NCBI GenBank assembly: GCA_019425655.1
Contig: NQWY01024832.1
Span: 57,364 to 121,363 of the forward strand
Reading direction: 5' to 3'
Length of the DNA: 64,000 nucleotides
Source of the DNA: Rhizophagus prolifer
Taxonomy: Eukaryota > Glomeromycota > Glomeromycetes > Glomerales > Glomeraceae
How positions within the stretch are numbered: the stretch's first letter is position 1; each line of letters opens with the position of its first letter. This document shows positions 62,847 through 64,000 of this stretch, piece by piece. The position numbers were made by a program, and so were the translations under genes. The notes below the pieces were generated by a model. The model did no database searches. It saw only the letters and a program-made list of their open reading frames with translations, and was not told the DNA's origin.

Positions 62847-64000
62847 TTAATTATAATTTTCTATAAAGTCTAATAAAAGCTGAGCGCCGTAACCTGTTGC
62901 TGCTTTATCCTTTGCATAACCGACATTCCCAAATGCGACGCCGGCAATATCCAAGTGTGCCCAATTCTCGTGACCTTCTATAAACTGTTCCAAGAATTTT
63001 CCAGCAATAATGCAATCTCCGAACGGTTTCATCGAAATGTTCTTAAAATCTGCAACATCCGAAGTGAAATCATCTTTCCAAATATCCCAAAGCGGCAGAT
63101 TCCAAAGACGCTGATTGGTTTTGTCTGCTGATTGTTCCAGCTTTTTCTTCAACTCATCATTATTGGAAAAATATGCACCGCAAGTGTAGCCAAACATTCT
63201 GACCGAACTTCCAGTGAGCGTTGCCAAATCTATCAGAACATCGGTTTTAAAGTTTTTTGATAGATAAGAAAGTCCGTCTGCCAAAGTCATTCTGCCTTCT
63301 GCATCGGTGTCCAAGACTTCAATTGTTTTTCCGTTGTAAGCCGTTATTACATCACTAGGCAAATACGCCTTTTCAGAAACTGCATTGTCTGTGATCGGAA
63401 GAATTGTAATAATATTTACAGGAAGTTTAAGTTCCGAAGCCGTTATCAAAGCGCCAATAACAGCACTAGCACCGCCCATATCGCTTTTCATATAATGCAG
63501 ATTGGCGGAAGGTTTTATGGAAATTCCGCCTGTGTCAAACAATACGCATTTTCCGACTAAACCGAAAGTTTTCACATTTTCTTTTCCGCAATTGTATTCC
63601 AAAATGGTGAAAGCAGCTTCCTGCGAACTTCCCTGATTAACTGCTACAAATGCGCCTAAACCTTCTTTGATCGATTCTTCTCTGTTGAAGACTTTATATT
63701 TTAAGCCATATTTTTCTGCTGTTGATTTCAGGAAATCTGAAATCTGATTCACTTTTTTATGGTTAGCTGGTTTGTTCAGCCATTCCATTCCAGCGAATTG
63801 TCCATTGCAAAGTGCTTCCGTTTTTAAAGCTAAATTCTTCGCTTCTTCCTCAGAAATATTTTCAAAATGAAGTTCAAAATTCTCCTGCCAAAACGGATGA
63901 GATTTTTCAAAAGGGTAGAGATAAGTTCCCAAGAACAAACCTTTTACCAATTCTTCCGTTAAATCTAATCCTAACTTTGAATAAACTGAAGTTGGAACTG
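62847..64000 (-). CDS. M17 leucyl aminopeptidase family protein, 5' end outside window
   Basis: The frame is open past 64000; it reads VPTSVYSKLGLDLTEELVKG at the window edge, so a start at TTG 63950 is not real. The catalytic domain has the metal ligands in GKCVLFDTGGISIKP, the Lys/Asp of YMKSDMGGASAV and EVLDTDAEGRMTLADGL, where the family usually has Asn in place of the first Asp (NTDAEGR). Also LIDLATLTGSSVRMFG and HLDIAGVAF. It would release amino acids or process the peptide made by the ligases downstream. It is the most upstream gene seen of the run. Confidence 0.92.
   Translation of the reverse strand, partial: VPTSVYSKLGLDLTEELVKGLFLGTYLYPFEKSHPFWQENFELHFENISEEEAKNLALKTEALCNGQFAGMEWLNKPANHKKVNQISDFLKSTAEKYGLKYKVFNREESIKEGLGAFVAVNQGSSQEAAFTILEYNCGKENVKTFGLVGKCVLFDTGGISIKPSANLHYMKSDMGGASAVIGALITASELKLPVNIITILPITDNAVSEKAYLPSDVITAYNGKTIEVLDTDAEGRMTLADGLSYLSKNFKTDVLIDLATLTGSSVRMFGYTCGAYFSNNDELKKKLEQSADKTNQRLWNLPLWDIWKDDFTSDVADFKNISMKPFGDCIIAGKFLEQFIEGHENWAHLDIAGVAFGNVGYAKDKAATGYGAQLLLDFIENYN

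Overview
The window reads as a chromosomal segment of a flavobacterium of the Chryseobacterium type (Bacteroidota, Weeksellaceae). The grounds are the AT-rich intergenic DNA, promoters of the Bacteroidota type (TAnnTTTG, sometimes with an upstream TTG), C-terminal type IX secretion sorting domains, a DUF4469 protein, SprB-like repeats, and an arginine operon with the Bacteroidota-type ornithine transcarbamylase. No rRNA, tRNA, phage, plasmid gene or CRISPR array was seen.

Layout. 1-1656: partial acetyl-CoA synthetase, minus strand. 1861-10556: arginine operon GNAT-argG / argC (broken) / argD / succinylornithine transcarbamylase / argB / argE / argH, with related short repeats in nearly every gap. 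10714-17005: Lrp-type regulator, then pyrB behind a leader-peptide attenuator, carA with a damaged 5' end, a 21-nt tandem array, and carB. Carbamoyl phosphate from CarAB feeds both pathways. 17057-25235: mixed housekeeping and stress genes (lipoprotein, pepsin-like protein without its Asp residues, Crp, DinB, methyltransferase, Ada, SnoaL-like, acetyltransferase, cupin, glycosyltransferase). 25481-36635: minus-strand HTH genes and secreted surface proteins. From 26956 to 36010 nearly every gap between genes holds clusters of REP-like hairpins, and a small GIY-YIG nuclease gene sits among them. 37069-39942: a TPR-AraC regulator and a DUF3037/HipA-like pair. 40214-48062: a large repetitive type IX adhesin, a TPR histidine kinase with its LytTR response regulator, and a second type IX protein. 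48311-54793: nitronate monooxygenase-like enzyme, DUF4268, Imm32, PnuC, an amino acid permease, a beta-propeller protein and a HAD phosphatase. 54790-64000: a long minus-strand run of DUF421, Fic, an ATP-grasp-like protein, a class I amidotransferase, a GCS2 ligase, ATP-grasp, an esterase, ATP-grasp and an M17 peptidase. It looks like a pathway for an unknown peptide or amide metabolite.

Quality. Several genes are out of frame. The histidine kinase (two places), the adhesin and one surface protein break at short A or G runs, which could be sequencing error. argC and carA break without a homopolymer, and argG is fused in frame to the acetyltransferase upstream. Raw-read or relative-genome checks should precede biological conclusions about these loci.
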